The notes beneath the pieces were generated by a model. That model was given only the letters and a program-made list of their open reading frames with translations. It was not told the DNA's origin and did no database searches. DNA of 64,000 bases from Anthonomus grandis grandis (Eukaryota; Arthropoda; Insecta; Coleoptera; Curculionidae), in the NCBI RefSeq assembly GCF_022605725.1, contig NC_065567.1, forward strand, positions 33,149,127 through 33,213,126, written 5' to 3'. The translations under genes and the position numbers were made by a program. Positions 44,758 to 57,299 of this stretch are shown here, piece by piece (position 1 is the first letter of the stretch; each line of letters starts with the position of its first letter).

Positions 44758-47050
44758 GTAAGTACATATTTTATCTTTTTACTAGAAAATTACTCTGAAA
44801 AAATAAAATTGTTGGGCTAATTAATTATCAAAATGGGTAAATGGGTATTTGGTTTAAAAAAGTTGCTTACTTTTTTGTTTTAAAGCCACATATAAAATAT
44901 TGTTTATGGATTTTTAAAATTATGTTGTTGGTATAAGATTATAATATATTTAGCTGCAAAAGTCACTGTAAGGCACAAAACCCTTTTAAAAGATACAAAT
45001 AAACAATAAAACACTCTTATGTCTTCATTAAAACTGTAGAGAGAATTTTTTATGAATACATTTTTAATAAACTTTGCATTGATTCATTTCATCCACAGCC
45101 TCAGGATATTTATTGCAAGATTTCTTAAGTGAAATTCTATTCTCTTTGTAGAGAGGTCTGTGACTAATAAAACTCATTTGTTTTTTCTCAATATTTCATC
45201 CTATATTTTAGTGACTTCTTCAGGAGAAACTCGAAGAAAATAAAAAATTATGTTTATAAAGGCACAACAAAATGATAGATGAGTTTTTTTCTCTTAAACA
45301 AAATTGCAGTAAAAAGAATTACTTCATATTAATTAAAAATTGTAAATAAAATGAACAATAAATATAACTTAAAACACAGAGTCAGTCTAACAAAATATAT
45401 TTTTTTTTTGGATATTCTATTTATACTAACCAGATTATGATGCTAGACAGTAGCACTGAGTTTTATTAGTCCCAGACCACTACCTGACAATAACTTTTTA
45501 TTTCTTTAATAGTATGGCGGTAAACAAATTTAAAACAAAAAAACTAAAAAAAACAGCCTGAGGGCCAATTACAGACACTAATATTAATTAAGGAAATTAT
45601 GTACATACAATTGCAACAAAAAAAAAACTCAAATCCAGTATCAATAACACCAAGTTATCTTCTTATGCTAACAATAAGGGGTGACTTAAAATGTGTAGGC
45701 CTGAGAAGCACAAAGTTTAGCATCATTAATTTTTGTAAATTTAATTAAATCTAAAAGGACTAAATCCAAATCACACACATAAATTTTAAAGTAATTCTAA
45801 ATAGGTGAGTTTTTATAATTGTTTTTTTTTCAGGCCTTTTTTTTAAACTACAAAACTAATTCTCATGCAAAAGTAGAGGAATGTCTTTGACATAGATTTT
45901 TAAATTAACCATATAATGAAAATGGCTTGGAAACAGTCAGTTTAACTTTAGGTCTAACTTTTCCACACAGAAACAACATGAATAGTCACTCTGTTCTTTG
46001 ACAGAATCTTAGCTTTTCTTTGTTTTTTAATTTATTAAACTGCAAGTATTTTTACCATTGATTATATCTCTAAATGATAAACGAACAAATGGTATTTTTT
46101 ACCCACATAACCGGGTTTATGTGACAACAAGGGCTTGTTATAGCCGAATTTCGTCACGCATATACGATCGCCACGGCTCATTTAGTTTAGCAACCTCATT
46201 TCCGATGTTACTTTGTACCACACACATTTTTTATTTTATAAATACTGAACTTAATCACCAATCTGAATGTCTTTTTTTCTGCAATAAAATACCTTTTTAA
46301 GCAGAAAAAGTGAAATGTCAGTTTTGGACCACCCTTTAGAGCCTTTTTTATTTGTGAGAACAAAATATGCAAATGCCTTTGTACATTGCTATAGAACTTT
46401 TTTTTAAAGATCGGCCGTTCTTCGTTTTTTGGTTTGTTTCGAAACTGATGATGTCACTGTATGCAGATTTTGACTCAGGCCGACTATAAATTGGGCAGAA
46501 CCGCAAGCAACTTCCTTTTTTTCGTCGGGAAGATATTATCGTGTATTTTATTTAAGTCTTAAATAGTTTAAGAGTTTTAAACGAGAGTTAATGTGTAATT
46601 AATTGGGACCGTACTTAATATGTGTGTAAAGTGAACAAAAGATCTAGCACAAAGCAAGTCACGAAGTAGGTGACGATTTATCGTACATATTGAACATGCT
46701 AATTAGTTTAATATAATAATAAATTAATTATAGCGTTCTATAAGAAAACTAGTTCAGTATTTTTGATTCTGGTATGTGCGATTTTTACAGAACTGTACTT
46801 TTTTTTCATTAAGTGAATTGGAGCAGTTTATACTCTTTTTCATTAAATCACCCAGACGTTTTAATCTGCTCGGTTTTCGAAATCCTTTTAGTTGCCAATT
46901 GCCAGACGCTTCTCACCTGTAACTTTACTAAGGCCATCATTATAACTTTATATATAGAACTTGGCCACTTTTACACAGCTGTTTTAAGTAGTGTGTACTA
47001 AGTTGCAGGTTCATTTAGTAATATTATTTTTCACTAAACATTTGTTACCC
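44758..47050 (+). other. Intron 2 of the mannosidase gene, first part
   Basis: AT-rich. A TATA-like ACTATAAATTGGGC at 46480-46493 followed by a leader-like stretch resembles a promoter or LTR, but no gene follows on the plus strand. Open frames at 46058-46300 and 46813-47001 look like chance. Confidence 0.4.
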
Positions 47051-47054
47051 TATA

Positions 47055-49241
47055 CAGGGTGTAAAGATTTTAAAAAGAAAACGCTCGGACACGTCAATTT
47101 AGATTACTAGGGGAAACATGTTCAGAGTATAATACGACTCCCATCTGTCCATCCCTTAGCCAGGGTGGAACTCTCCTCAAAAATTTTAAATGGAATAGTG
47201 GGTCAAGAGTTATACCTTGTTTGAAAGGTCTTTCGATTCTCTTTACGGCTATACCTAGTCTAAAGGAGTTTACTTCAGCGGTTGTCAAACTATTGACTAA
47301 TTTAAGATTTAGTACGGTTTTTTTAAAATATTAATTTATAATAATTATGCATAAACATTAGTCCAGCAAATGCTGAAAATGGCCACCGTTAACCTCCATG
47401 CAATAATACAGATTTTATTCAAATCGACGTCGCACATTTCGTAGCATAGCAGGAGTTATCTGTTGGCATTCAAGTGTAATTCTTTCGCGCAATTCTTCTA
47501 TTGAAGCTGGTTGGGTTGCATAGATTTTACTTTTTAGATGACCACAAAAAAAAAATCCAGAGGTGAAAGATCAGGCGACCGCGCGGGCCATTCAACAGAA
47601 CCTCTCCGTCCAATGCAGCGACCAGGATATTTCTCATTTAAATAATTGCGGACAGCTATTTGCGTAATGAGGGGGCGCCTTATTATTGTCATTTTCAATA
47701 ATGTTCGTTATTGCCGGATGGTTCTTGTACTGACCTGAGGTACATTCCATCAGGATTACCGGGTATAAAAAATGGTCCAATAATATGATCGAATGCCACA
47801 GCAAACGTTTAATTTTTGGGGATGTTGATTATGTACTTGGTGATAAATGTGTGGATTGTGCCATTTAAGAAAAACGATTATTCATCTGAGAAACAAATGC
47901 TAAGCACATAATTGGGATTATTTAATGCTTTTTGACTAGTTATTTTACAGAACTCCAAGCGCCGATCCTCATCGTCTTCATTTATTTCATGTACCAGGTT
48001 TATTTTATAGGGGTGGAAATCATGAGTTTTTAGAATCCTTTGTATACTTCCTCAATTGATCCTTGATACAGAAGGTAACTGTTGAGTGCTTAGTGTAGGA
48101 TCCATATCAACATGTCCCAAAACCGCAACCGCTACAGCTTTATTCTGTACCAATTTCTCAACATTCCTTTTTTTTATTGGCCACCGATCCTATTTCCCTA
48201 AATTTTGTAATTAGTCCTATGACTGATGACATACTTGTTTTGCATGTTTCTGTTTTCTTTACAATATTTTCAATGTTCCGCTGTTCGAAATGCATTTTGA
48301 TTATTAGCAAAAAATAACTCCATTATCTTTTGTAGGATATAAACCATTTTGACTATTACTTTGTTTAACGCGATAAACTAGGAATCAATGATCCAATTTC
48401 ACTCTGACCAAGTTGAACTGACCTCTAAGTAACATTATTATTTATTGTTTATTTGTATTTTAACATACTTATTTTTTTTTCCAATGTTAATAATAGTAGA
48501 ATTTCTGTACATTTCAAAGCTACTCCTTTACAAATGCAATTGAACTTATTATATTCGAACTCATATCGAAAATAGTTTATTTCGATCAATCTTTTCATGT
48601 GTATCCTGGCTGCTCAAAGCTTCCAAATTAATTATATGTTTAATGTAGGGTGAGTTGTACTATTATAAACGATTTTAGTTGCTTCTGTTAAAAAAATATC
48701 AACATGTTTAAGTTTTTTTTCTAATACTACTGAAAAGACTTATCTAATTAGTGTTCACCTAAATTATATTTTTGTATTTTGTACACCATTTTGCCACCAA
48801 GGTGACCAAGGACAGACTAATTAAAATACCTTTGACACTCAGCACCAACCTCAAAATCTGTATTATTACGTGGAGGTTAACAGTGTCCATTTTCAGCATT
48901 TGTTGGACTGGTGTTTATATATGATTGTTGTAAATTAATAGTTTGACAAAGAATTTCGGTTATTTTCTACAAAACTGTATTAAATGATAAAATAGTCAAT
49001 AGTTCGAGAACATCTGAAGTAAATTCCTTAAAACTAGGTATAGCCATAAAGAGAATCGAAAGACCTTTCAAACATGGTATAACTCGACCCACTATTCTAT
49101 TTATAATTATTGAGGTTAGTTCCACCCTGGCTAAGGGATGACAGATGAGGGTGGTATTATACTCTAAAAATGTTTCCCCCTGGTAATCTAAATTGACGTG
49201 TCATTTTGACCGAGTATTTTCGTTTTTGTTTAGCCACCCTG
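47055..49241 (-). mobile_element. Mariner-type transposon with inverted duplicated 3' ends
   Basis: Ends CAGGGTGTAAAG (47055) and, complemented, CAGGGTGGCTAAAC (ending 49241), with TA on both sides. The minus-strand transposase runs from about 48310 to 47390 in broken frames: SVIGLITKFREIGSVANKKK (HTH part), FHPYKINLVHEINEDDEDRR, FSDE (first Asp), RRGSVEW-PARSPDLSPLDFF in shifted frame (third Asp), ending YYYMEVNGGHFQHLLD. That last segment recurs on the plus strand at 48865-48925 (YYYVEVNSVHFQHLLDW), so the inverted repeat extends about 380 bp and includes coding sequence at both ends. This is a fold-back derivative. Confidence 0.75.
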
Positions 49242-49249
49242 TATATAAT

Positions 49250-50040
49250 TTACAATAGTTTAAAACATAATCTTAATAGAATGGATGCCTCTCAAGCATC
49301 TGCTGAAGTGTTTTTTAATTTTAATTGTTAAGCGATTGAAGAAAATAATATTTTAATCTAAATAATCAAAATCTTTGTCCTCGTGATTTAATTTTTACCG
49401 TCCAACCACTCGGGATGTTGCAAAATGGGTTTCAAAACTTTAGACTTTGGTTGATCAAGTTTCTGTTCTATACAGATTCTATGAACGTCGATCTGGGATA
49501 CCAATATACACAATTGTATTGGCTCCTATAACTTAAAAAAAAACAATTTCATTGTCCTTTTTATTGCCATCACGCGAATGCCATAAAACAGGGAGCCACC
49601 CTAATCAATCTAAACTACCTACCTAATATACCATATCAAGTTAAAACCATTAAATCATTTTGATGGCTTCTGGTCAATCGACTGTTTCCTTAAGTAATTT
49701 CCGGTTTTTCTGCCGTCCACCGGGACCGAAATCTGAGACTCGCCGACATCGAGAATCTCGAAACGAAATTATCGCCCCAACAGGAAATTTGAAAGCAAAT
49801 TTTGCTCTATTTCGCTAGGGAGGACTCTGTTACGGTAATCAATTTTGCTGCATTGTACGTCGTAAATAGTGAAGATCTATTCATTGTTTTCAGCTCATTA
49901 ACTAAATTTCGAGCCAACCAATGGAGCACGAATAATAGAGCTGGTTTTACTAGATGGAAGTTAATGTTTGTTAGGAGAAAAAAGTATGAAATAGCATGAG
50001 GCAATGAGTAGCTTCTCACAAATATTATGCATAGAAGAAT
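49250..50040. other. Stretch with no recognised gene
   Basis: No element or exon recognised. The opposing open frames at 49802-50019 overlap each other and carry no motif. Confidence 0.45.
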
Positions 50041-50049
50041 TCTTTTGTT

Positions 50050-50500
50050 TATTTATTTATTCATGGCAATACAATGTTTACAAATTCAAATTCAAAAAGT
50101 ATCCAAGTCAAACTTAGGACTAATAGATATAAGAAAGCAAATAGAGTTACAATAATTTTTTTTTCAAATGACACATCCATATTTGGTACTCAGGACAAAA
50201 CATCATTAAAAAACTCGTTTAATGTATAATATGCCTTAGTAACTAACAATCTTTTTAAATGGTTTTTAAATCTAATATAAGAGCTAAGTTTTCGTATATG
50301 AAGAGGAAGGTGATTGAAAATTTTTTTACCCATGTAAATAAAACAACTTCTCACTTGCTCTGAATGTAGAATGGGCAATCGAAGGATGTATGTAAGACAA
50401 GTTCCAAACGAACTGCCTTCTACAATTTCCTGCTGGTGCTTTTTAAATACCATTGTTATTGTTTTAAGCATATACAAGCAACAAAGGGTCATGATTCTAT
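50050..50500 (-). mobile_element. LINE C-terminal fragment and 3' UTR
   Basis: Minus strand: YMLKTITMVFKKHQQEIVEG, CFIYMGKKIFNHLPLHIRKL and LKRLLVTKAYYTLNEFFND, the C-terminus of a Jockey/CR1-like LINE (MG.KLFN.LP motif). The A-rich 3' part lies at 50050-50190. Confidence 0.75.
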
Positions 50501-50636
50501 TTTAAACAAGATACTGACTGAACACTGTTTAGTCCTTGTCAACAACAGAATGTAAAAAAAAAACAATAATAACAAATAGGTTGGTGATATGGAATCAAAC
50601 TCTGGGGCGTATATCCAATACCAATTTTAAATCTTT

Positions 50637-50683
50637 TATCCCCTGATGATGGACACCACTGTATCCGAAACATGTAGGGAATT
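50637..50683 (+). ncRNA. Hammerhead-ribozyme-like motif
   Basis: CTGATGA (50643-50649), a bulged T, a short helix GGA/TCC (50651-50653 with 50664-50666), GAAA (50667-50670), CATGTA, and a closing helix ATCC(C)/GGGA(T-like) formed by 50639-50642 with 50677-50680. Compared with the copy at 30361-30409 the closing helix differs on both strands in a way that keeps pairing. The inserted T before helix II is shared by both copies and is not in the hammerhead consensus. Confidence 0.4.
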
Positions 50684-50890
50684 TTAAATAAATAAATGCT
50701 TAATAAATAAGTGGAGGGAGACTGCAGAATTTTCATTTTACCTTAAAATCCAAGTATTCAAAAATAAAATATACACAAAACAATTGGCTTATCTACAGGA
50801 CATTACATATACATCATACTCACAACCAGTCATAAAATGAAACACAGGTATAATAATAAACTACATTCAGACCCTATAATTAAGAAATTT

Positions 50891-50915
50891 ATTATTATTA
50901 TTATTATTATTATTG
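50891..50915. repeat. (ATT)n microsatellite
   Basis: About eight perfect ATT units. Confidence 0.9.
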
Positions 50916-51079
50916 ATTAAAGTGCATTCGCAATTTTAAAATTTGTTTACCTTTTTTTTGAAATATAGAATGTTTTAATTTCATCTGGTAGTTGACATTG
51001 ACCATGTTTGACACCCTTTTCATATCTTGAAAGTGTTTCCTGTACTGGTTCTTTGCACACAAGTGTTTCCTGCTGAGGT

Positions 51080-51245
51080 TCTCTTGCACTTATCTGTCAA
51101 TGTTCTGGATGCATCTGCCTGGATTAATGCGTTTTGGTCCCGGGGTCTGTTTCCGTCTTGTCTGAAGTCTGCAATGACAATTCCTCTGTTTAAAGATGGT
51201 GACTCAGGTAACCCTCATGAAAAAATTGGTAAAAAAAAGAATGTG
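51080..51245 (+). mobile_element. LINE fragment (start of RT)
   Basis: LHLSVNVLDASAWINAFWSR then GLFPSCLKSAMTIPLFKDGD, which is the N-terminal RT motif (P..LK.A.V.P.FK.GD). The copy ends a few codons later. Confidence 0.65.
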
Positions 51246-51249
51246 GCAA

Positions 51250-52170
51250 TATTTTCATTCCTTTAATTTGATAACATTTAAGCAATTTGGGTTTCAGTTC
51301 GTCAAAGAGAGTTTTCAGACCGTTAAAGAAAGAATTCCTAAACAAGGCTTATTATAGTGTGGAGGAATTCTATCGGGTTGAGCTAGTGCTAGCTTAATGT
51401 TGGATTTCTTGGCGAAATTCAAAGATCCCATCTACCTTATTATATTTTAAAAACAGGCTGCCGTCTTGAATATATTTTCTTGGAAACCCTGACGTGTAGA
51501 TAAGGCCGCCACCTGCCTTGTTATAAAGTCAAAATAAGTTAAGCGAGTAAACTGGGATTTTGCACTGGCCGCGTTTTTTTTTCATGAGCATTATGCAAAC
51601 AGCAGCCATAAAGATTAAGAGAATAAAGCAGTATCTTATATCACAGTTGATATTGTGCTCGACAACCTGATTCTGTTAAATTAAAATCTTTACCACATGC
51701 TTTATACTAATTTCATGATTTTCTGGGTACTTATATACTGGGTGTTTATGGGCACAATTTGCACCAATTAAAACCCTTGTCCACCTCGTCTCCTCATTTC
51801 CTCCAGATATCGTAATCGTTGCCTTTCCTGCTTTATAGCTAGAACATACAAATTGTGGTAAACTCATGAATTATATCATCATAATATTTGCGGCCTAAAC
51901 CTAAAATTAGAAACTCATTACTAAAACACTGCTGTAAAAATAAATTAATAATTCTGCGGAATTTCAGTTTGTATTATGCAAGAATAATATTTGAATCTAC
52001 TATGCATATTTATAACATAAATATCTTATCATAAAAAATGCTTATATTAAATTCGATATTTATGTCAGATTATGAAATATTTGGACCTCTACTAGATTCT
52101 AGATAGAAGAGGCATACCAGGACATTTTGCAACTTGATCCTTTTTTGCAATTTTGAGACGTGAAGAAGGT
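51250..52170. other. Stretch with no recognised gene
   Basis: Mixed sequence without a motif I can name. Confidence 0.45.
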
Positions 52171-52179
52171 GATTTGTAG

Positions 52180-53660
52180 TAAGAGAGCAAGTATAAACTT
52201 ATAAAGTTAGGGGTAACCTCATTTTTACAAAGTATATAATTAAATAGTATAAAAAAGATTTTACAAATTAGTAGCGATAACAAAGCAATTAATTACCTAA
52301 ATAGGAAAACAATAATATTTCTGAATCCTAAAATTTTAATATAATTACAAGAAAAACATTTATAAATTACCTAAATCTAACCCGTTCAATTAATTTTTAA
52401 AGCCACACTGAGTGCACCCAAAAATATTTATATTTATTTATTTTAACCACAAAGCCAATTTACAAGAATATATTAAAATACATAATAATAACAATAAGTG
52501 GCAAAGAATATAACAATAATCAATAATATGAAAGTTAACAAAACTAGGTATAGCAAAAAATACAAAAATATAAAACATAACCCTATTGACAATTTCAGCA
52601 CTTTAATTTTTGAAGTACCAAGGGGGTCAGGATTAAGCTCATTAAATGCTTTCATCATTCTGTTGATTGGAGAAAAGAACCTGTAATTAGCATGATGGAA
52701 AGGCAACCGAAACATAAATATATCCTCTATTATCTTATAATTAATATGAAAATTGCGGTAAATTTTGAAGCTTTGAACGCTAGGGAACAAAGAAATGCTT
52801 ATATTAATATTGTTTAAAACCCGCAGTGGTCTATCAATAGGGGAATGTTGTCCATAGTCGGTTGAATGAACTGGAATGTGATAAAAAAATATAGGTGTAT
52901 ATTCTAGGGTATTGAGTTTTAATGTATCAGATCTATGGTAGTTTTCAAATTCAATATGAAGTTTCTACCCTATGAAACGAAGAAACTTATTTTGAAAATG
53001 TCCAGACAATCAATGTGAATCCGACTGTGGGGACCAAATGATAGTGGAATATTCCAGATTAGTTCGCGCTAGTGAAGTGTACAGTAACTTAATAGCCTAC
53101 CAAGATAATCCCTCAGAATTACGGATAACAAATCCCAGAATTGTTGTACTCTATGCTAATCTTTGAGATAGGCTTAGAAAAAGACAATTTCTAATCAAAC
53201 TAGGCTCCAAGACTATCCTTTGATTATAGAAACAGACTGTAAAGTGTCATTCTTGAAGAAACTTGGACGAAAACATTTTTTCACATTTAGCGAAGGATTA
53301 TTAGATAGTGACCTCCCACCACTCAATACTCCGTTTTAGATCGTCTGCAAACACACTGCAAGTAGCATATTTGATAACACTCATCAAATCGATGACAAAT
53401 AAATTAAACACTGTTTAACTTTGTTAATAACTGTGTTATTGTCCCTGCGGAACTCCTGAACTCTTACTTCCTGTAAGAAAACTCTTAAGCCAAGCAATAA
53501 GTGAAATGAGCAGTGAAATCCCTTTTTGAAATTTCTGACTTAGTAACTTGGTATTTACTCCATCAAAGGCCTTCAAGAAATATATGGAATCTATGGAATT
53601 TAGCAAACATACTATTAGGATGTGCACTGGTTTTACGAATATTCCTCAAGTAGTTCTAGA
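52180..53660 (-). mobile_element. LINE, RT to 3' end
   Basis: Minus strand: LKAFDGVNTKLLSQKFQKG, WLKSFLTGSKSSGVPQG (53590-53440), then broken frames with YSTIIWSPQSDSH (53040), and C-terminal FRLPFHHANYRFFSPINRMM followed by KAFNELNPD (52700-52620). Its terminal 350 bp (about 52195-52715) is present a second time inside the neighbouring mariner-type element at 54745-55085, so a related LINE end jumped into it. Confidence 0.75.
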
Positions 53661-53713
53661 ATTGTGGAGGATTTTGTAAAAGTGATATGGTGTATACATG
53701 AACGTAATAAATA

Positions 53714-56280
53714 CACCTGGACTGCTAATGCAAATGTCCACCATGACCAAAAATAACCGCTGCCTGGTGGCCGCCATTTTTATTGTAGTTGTGTCCTTTT
53801 AATGTTGGTCACTCTGAACATTTTCAGTGTTGCCACCCAAGGATATATTAAATAAAGGTATCGGAGTTGACAACGCTGACGTTTGACCTGTTATCTATCA
53901 TGTGTGTAAGTATAAAAAGTCGTGACTCGTGACTTTCTTCACTCATAAATAATGAAATTATAGCGGGTTATCCAATTCGAGGTTGGCTAAGTACAACACT
54001 GCCGTTTGACACCTATCAGAAATAAACGTCATGTGAAGCGTTTTTTTTTTAGTTGAAGGTTTGCTATTTATAGATATGGATCGTTTAACAGTCGAACAAC
54101 GTACTAAAATTATTAAATTGTTCTATAAAAATGGTGATTCTCCTGTGTCAACGTTTAAAGCTTTACGAGCTGATTACGGTCGACATAATCGTCCTACAGA
54201 GCAAACAATTTCGAACATAGTAAGAAAATTTGAAGAGACTGGATCGGTTACTGTTCCAGCTGAAAATATCGCTGCTGCGAGTCAAAGTATGGAGGAAGAC
54301 CCAAATTTGTCAATTCCTCAGCGTGCTCAAAATTTGGGTTTGTCTTACGACTCACTGTGACGAGTTTTGCATTTGGATTTACAGCTCCATCCGTACAAAG
54401 TCCAACTCACTCAAGAACTTAACAAGCCTACAGACCATGGACAACGCAGAACATTCCCAAATTGAGTGCTTGAAAAACAAGCTGCTGATGCTCATATTTC
54501 GAGCAGAGTTTTCTTCAGTGATGAGGCTTATTTTACGCTATACGTAAATAAACAGAATTGCCGCCATATGGGGTTCTAAATATCCTCAGGTGATCGTAGA
54601 AGTGCCTTTGCATCCCGAAAAAGTAACTGTATGGTGTGCATTATGGTCTTGTGGTGTCATTGGTCCCTATTTTTTTGAAAACAATCGTGGGAGAGCCTTA
54701 ACAGTGAACTCTGAGCGGTATGGAAGCATGTTGAGCAATTATTTTAAGTATAAACTTATTTATCTATTTATAAAGTTTAGGGGTAACCTCATTTTTACAA
54801 AGTTTTTTTACAAAGTTATTTATTTTAACGGCAAAGTCAATTTACAAGAATATAATAAAATACATAATAAGTGGCAAAGAACAATAATCAATAATATGAA
54901 AGTTAACAAAAGTAGGTATAGCAAAAAATACAAAAACGTAAAACATAACATTTAAATGAATTAACAGAGTCTACCAAGGGATCAGGATTAAGCATATTAA
55001 ATGCTCTCATCATTCTGTTGATTGCAGAAAAGAACCCTTAATTAGCATGGTGGAAAGGTAACCGAAAGGTGATATCTATTGGCCCCCAAGATCCTGTGAT
55101 CTCACACCTTTGGATTTTTTTTTGTAGGGCTATGTGAAAGATCGTGTCTACGCCAATAACCCTCAAACTCTTCAACAACTTAAAGCCAATATTCGTGAAG
55201 TTCTAGCCGAGATATCACCTGAAATGTGCCGAAAAGTGATTGAAAATTTTCTTAAAAGGATTGAAGTTTGTCAGAGGTCCCGCGGTGGACATTTAAATGA
55301 TTTTGTGTTTCACATATAATGGAATGATTCAATCTTTAAAACAAAATAAAAATTTCGTCTCCATCTGAATATCTTGTGTGTTTTATTTAACGTTACTTTC
55401 CCAAGCATAAAATGGATAACCTGTTATTATATAAAAATCATAGTTCAAAAATTAACGAAGGTGCCTTAAATTTATATCCTTGCATAAGGATATTGTCCAT
55501 GTTCTGGAAAGCTTTCCTCTAAGAGGTATAGAATTCGATAGGTCGCAAAACTAGTTGCCAATAAATACAAATTTTTAAACATTTATACCATTTAGTTCTA
55601 TACCTCTTACCTGTCGTTTAAAACATTTACCTGTAACGCTTCTCTTTCGCTCTCTTTTTAGTTACATCATTTTATGTCGTTCATTTATGTCGTGATAATA
55701 GTAAAGGTCTTTTATTGATTATAAATATACAAAATAATCAATTGGGCGAGGTTCAGGTCAGTTTTGCGTACAGACAAACAAATGATCTGTTTTTCCATCT
55801 AACCCAATAAACCGAACTTAACCTAAGTACCTATGTTAAGAAAGTCACCTATAGCAGCTATAAATATTAATTTAAATATTACTTATCTTTGAACCAAAGG
55901 TTCAAAAATTTCAAAAGTTAAATGGAGATCATAATTTTTATGGTATTAGGATTCTTCATGTTTATATTTAACACATATTTTAATGTGCATTCAACTATCC
56001 CAGTAAGTTAATTAAAACTTCGTAAATTTTAACGAGAGTCTTAAACAAGTACAAAAAACATATCAAAACTAACGCAACTATGTTAAATTCTTAACTAAAT
56101 GTAATTTTCTATTTTGTTTTTGTAAGCATAACCTCCCAAAAACTTTAATTGTTTTGTTTCCCTACAATTGGCACCACTGAAATTTGTCTAGAGTGACCAA
56201 CATAGAAAGAACCCAATTACGCAAAATGGCGGCCACCTAGTAGTGGTCATTTATTTTTCAATGGATTGGCAGTCCAGGTA
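53714..56280 (+). mobile_element. Mariner-type transposon with long terminal inverted repeats and a nested LINE
   Basis: Ends CACCTGGACTGCTAATG (53714) and, complemented, TACCTGGACTGCCAATC (56280), flanked by TA; the inverted repeats also share GGTGGCCGCCATTTT and ATGTTGGTCACTCT, so they exceed 110 bp. The plus-strand transposase begins MDRLTVEQRTKIIKLFY (54076), with RPTEQTISNIVRKFEETGSV (HTH), FFSDEAYF (first Asp, shifted frame), WPPRSCDLTPLDFF (third Asp with D retained, 55080) and the C-terminus GYVKDRVYANNPQTLQQL to 55319. Several frame breaks. The LINE insertion at 54745-55085 replaces the part with the second Asp. Confidence 0.85.
54745..55085 (-). mobile_element. LINE 3'-end copy nested in the mariner-type element
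   Basis: Closely matches 52195-52715 (shared blocks include GGGGTAACCTCATTTTTACA and AGGATTAAGC.CATTAAATGC), minus about 190 bp in the middle. It splits the transposase frame between FEN-like text and the WPPRS motif. Confidence 0.75.
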
Positions 56281-56289
56281 TATTTATTA

Positions 56290-57290
56290 AGTTCGTGAGT
56301 GTATATTACCGAACATGAATCTAAATTTCTTTAAATATTGAAATACGTTGCGAATCCGATATACGTCATGGTATGGCGCATTTCTACCTGCAGATTCTCA
56401 CACATTCTGCGGTCAAATTATTATTTGACTCGATTGTCTGGACCGATATTGAAACGATTGAGTAAGTTTTACGTTCACCCGCAAACCATAGTTGAAAATT
56501 AAGAAACATCCTGCCACCTGCGAGTTCATAATCTCCGTAATCGGAAGAAGAAGATGAAAAAAGAAACCTGTTGATGATCCTGTTCCTTTTCTGTTCGGTC
56601 GGTAAAGTATAAAATTTGCAACTTGTGGGTAAGCCGATTAAAAAGTATAAACGGGTTGACAAAATGGCCGGCCTTGCGGCTTGCCGGCATACCGGCGCGA
56701 AGAAGACCAAGTAACAAAGAATTAATTGGTGCTTTCTGTGTCTTACTCGCCAGATCGTGAGTATATTACGGAACTATGCTGGGAATGCAAGAGGAACATG
56801 GGGAGTTTTAGCCAATTAAGAGATGCAGTATCGCATCGAAACCGCGTATATAAAATAACTGAATATCATACCTTGTGGTCTCTTGGGAGCTCATTTAAAT
56901 TTGGAATTTTCTACTTGCGATCCACGGAAGAGTGATTTAAAGAATCATGCTCGAAAATAAATAAAAAATGAATTTCCACATCCCAATTCTTCTTGTAGAC
57001 CTACACTACTGAGTTTTATTTTATTTATTATTGACGGAATACCCCATTATATAATTTAATAATATATTAGCATTCTGCAAGATAACTTAAAGTTATCCAA
57101 GATAAGCATCATAAGTAGTTTTTAAATTTAAAAACCCAAAACTAATCCTCTGTATAACAAAAACAAATCAAATTACAAAAATATTTTTTAAATTAAATTT
57201 AAAATAGCTGGAATAATAGAGACATAAAAATTCAAGCAACAAATTTTATAGTAATAGCAACTAAACTAACATGTTTAGCTAACCTGTTTT
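56290..57290. other. Stretch with no recognised gene
   Basis: A 108-codon minus-strand frame (56710-56384) includes a serine run and no recognised motif. I do not call it a gene. Confidence 0.4.
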
Positions 57291-57299
57291 TCTCAGTGT

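Noticed and set aside
45215..45245. CTGAAGA...GAAA pattern on the minus strand
   Set aside because: No helix II or closing helix; at best a decayed relative of the hammerhead-like motifs.
46440..46700. Possible LTR or promoter around a TATAAA box
   Set aside because: No second copy in the window, no TG...CA boundaries, no following gene; left as a note in the intron entry.
56384..56710. 108-codon minus-strand frame with a serine run
   Set aside because: Two overlapping frames are equally open, with no motif and no splice or poly(A) context.
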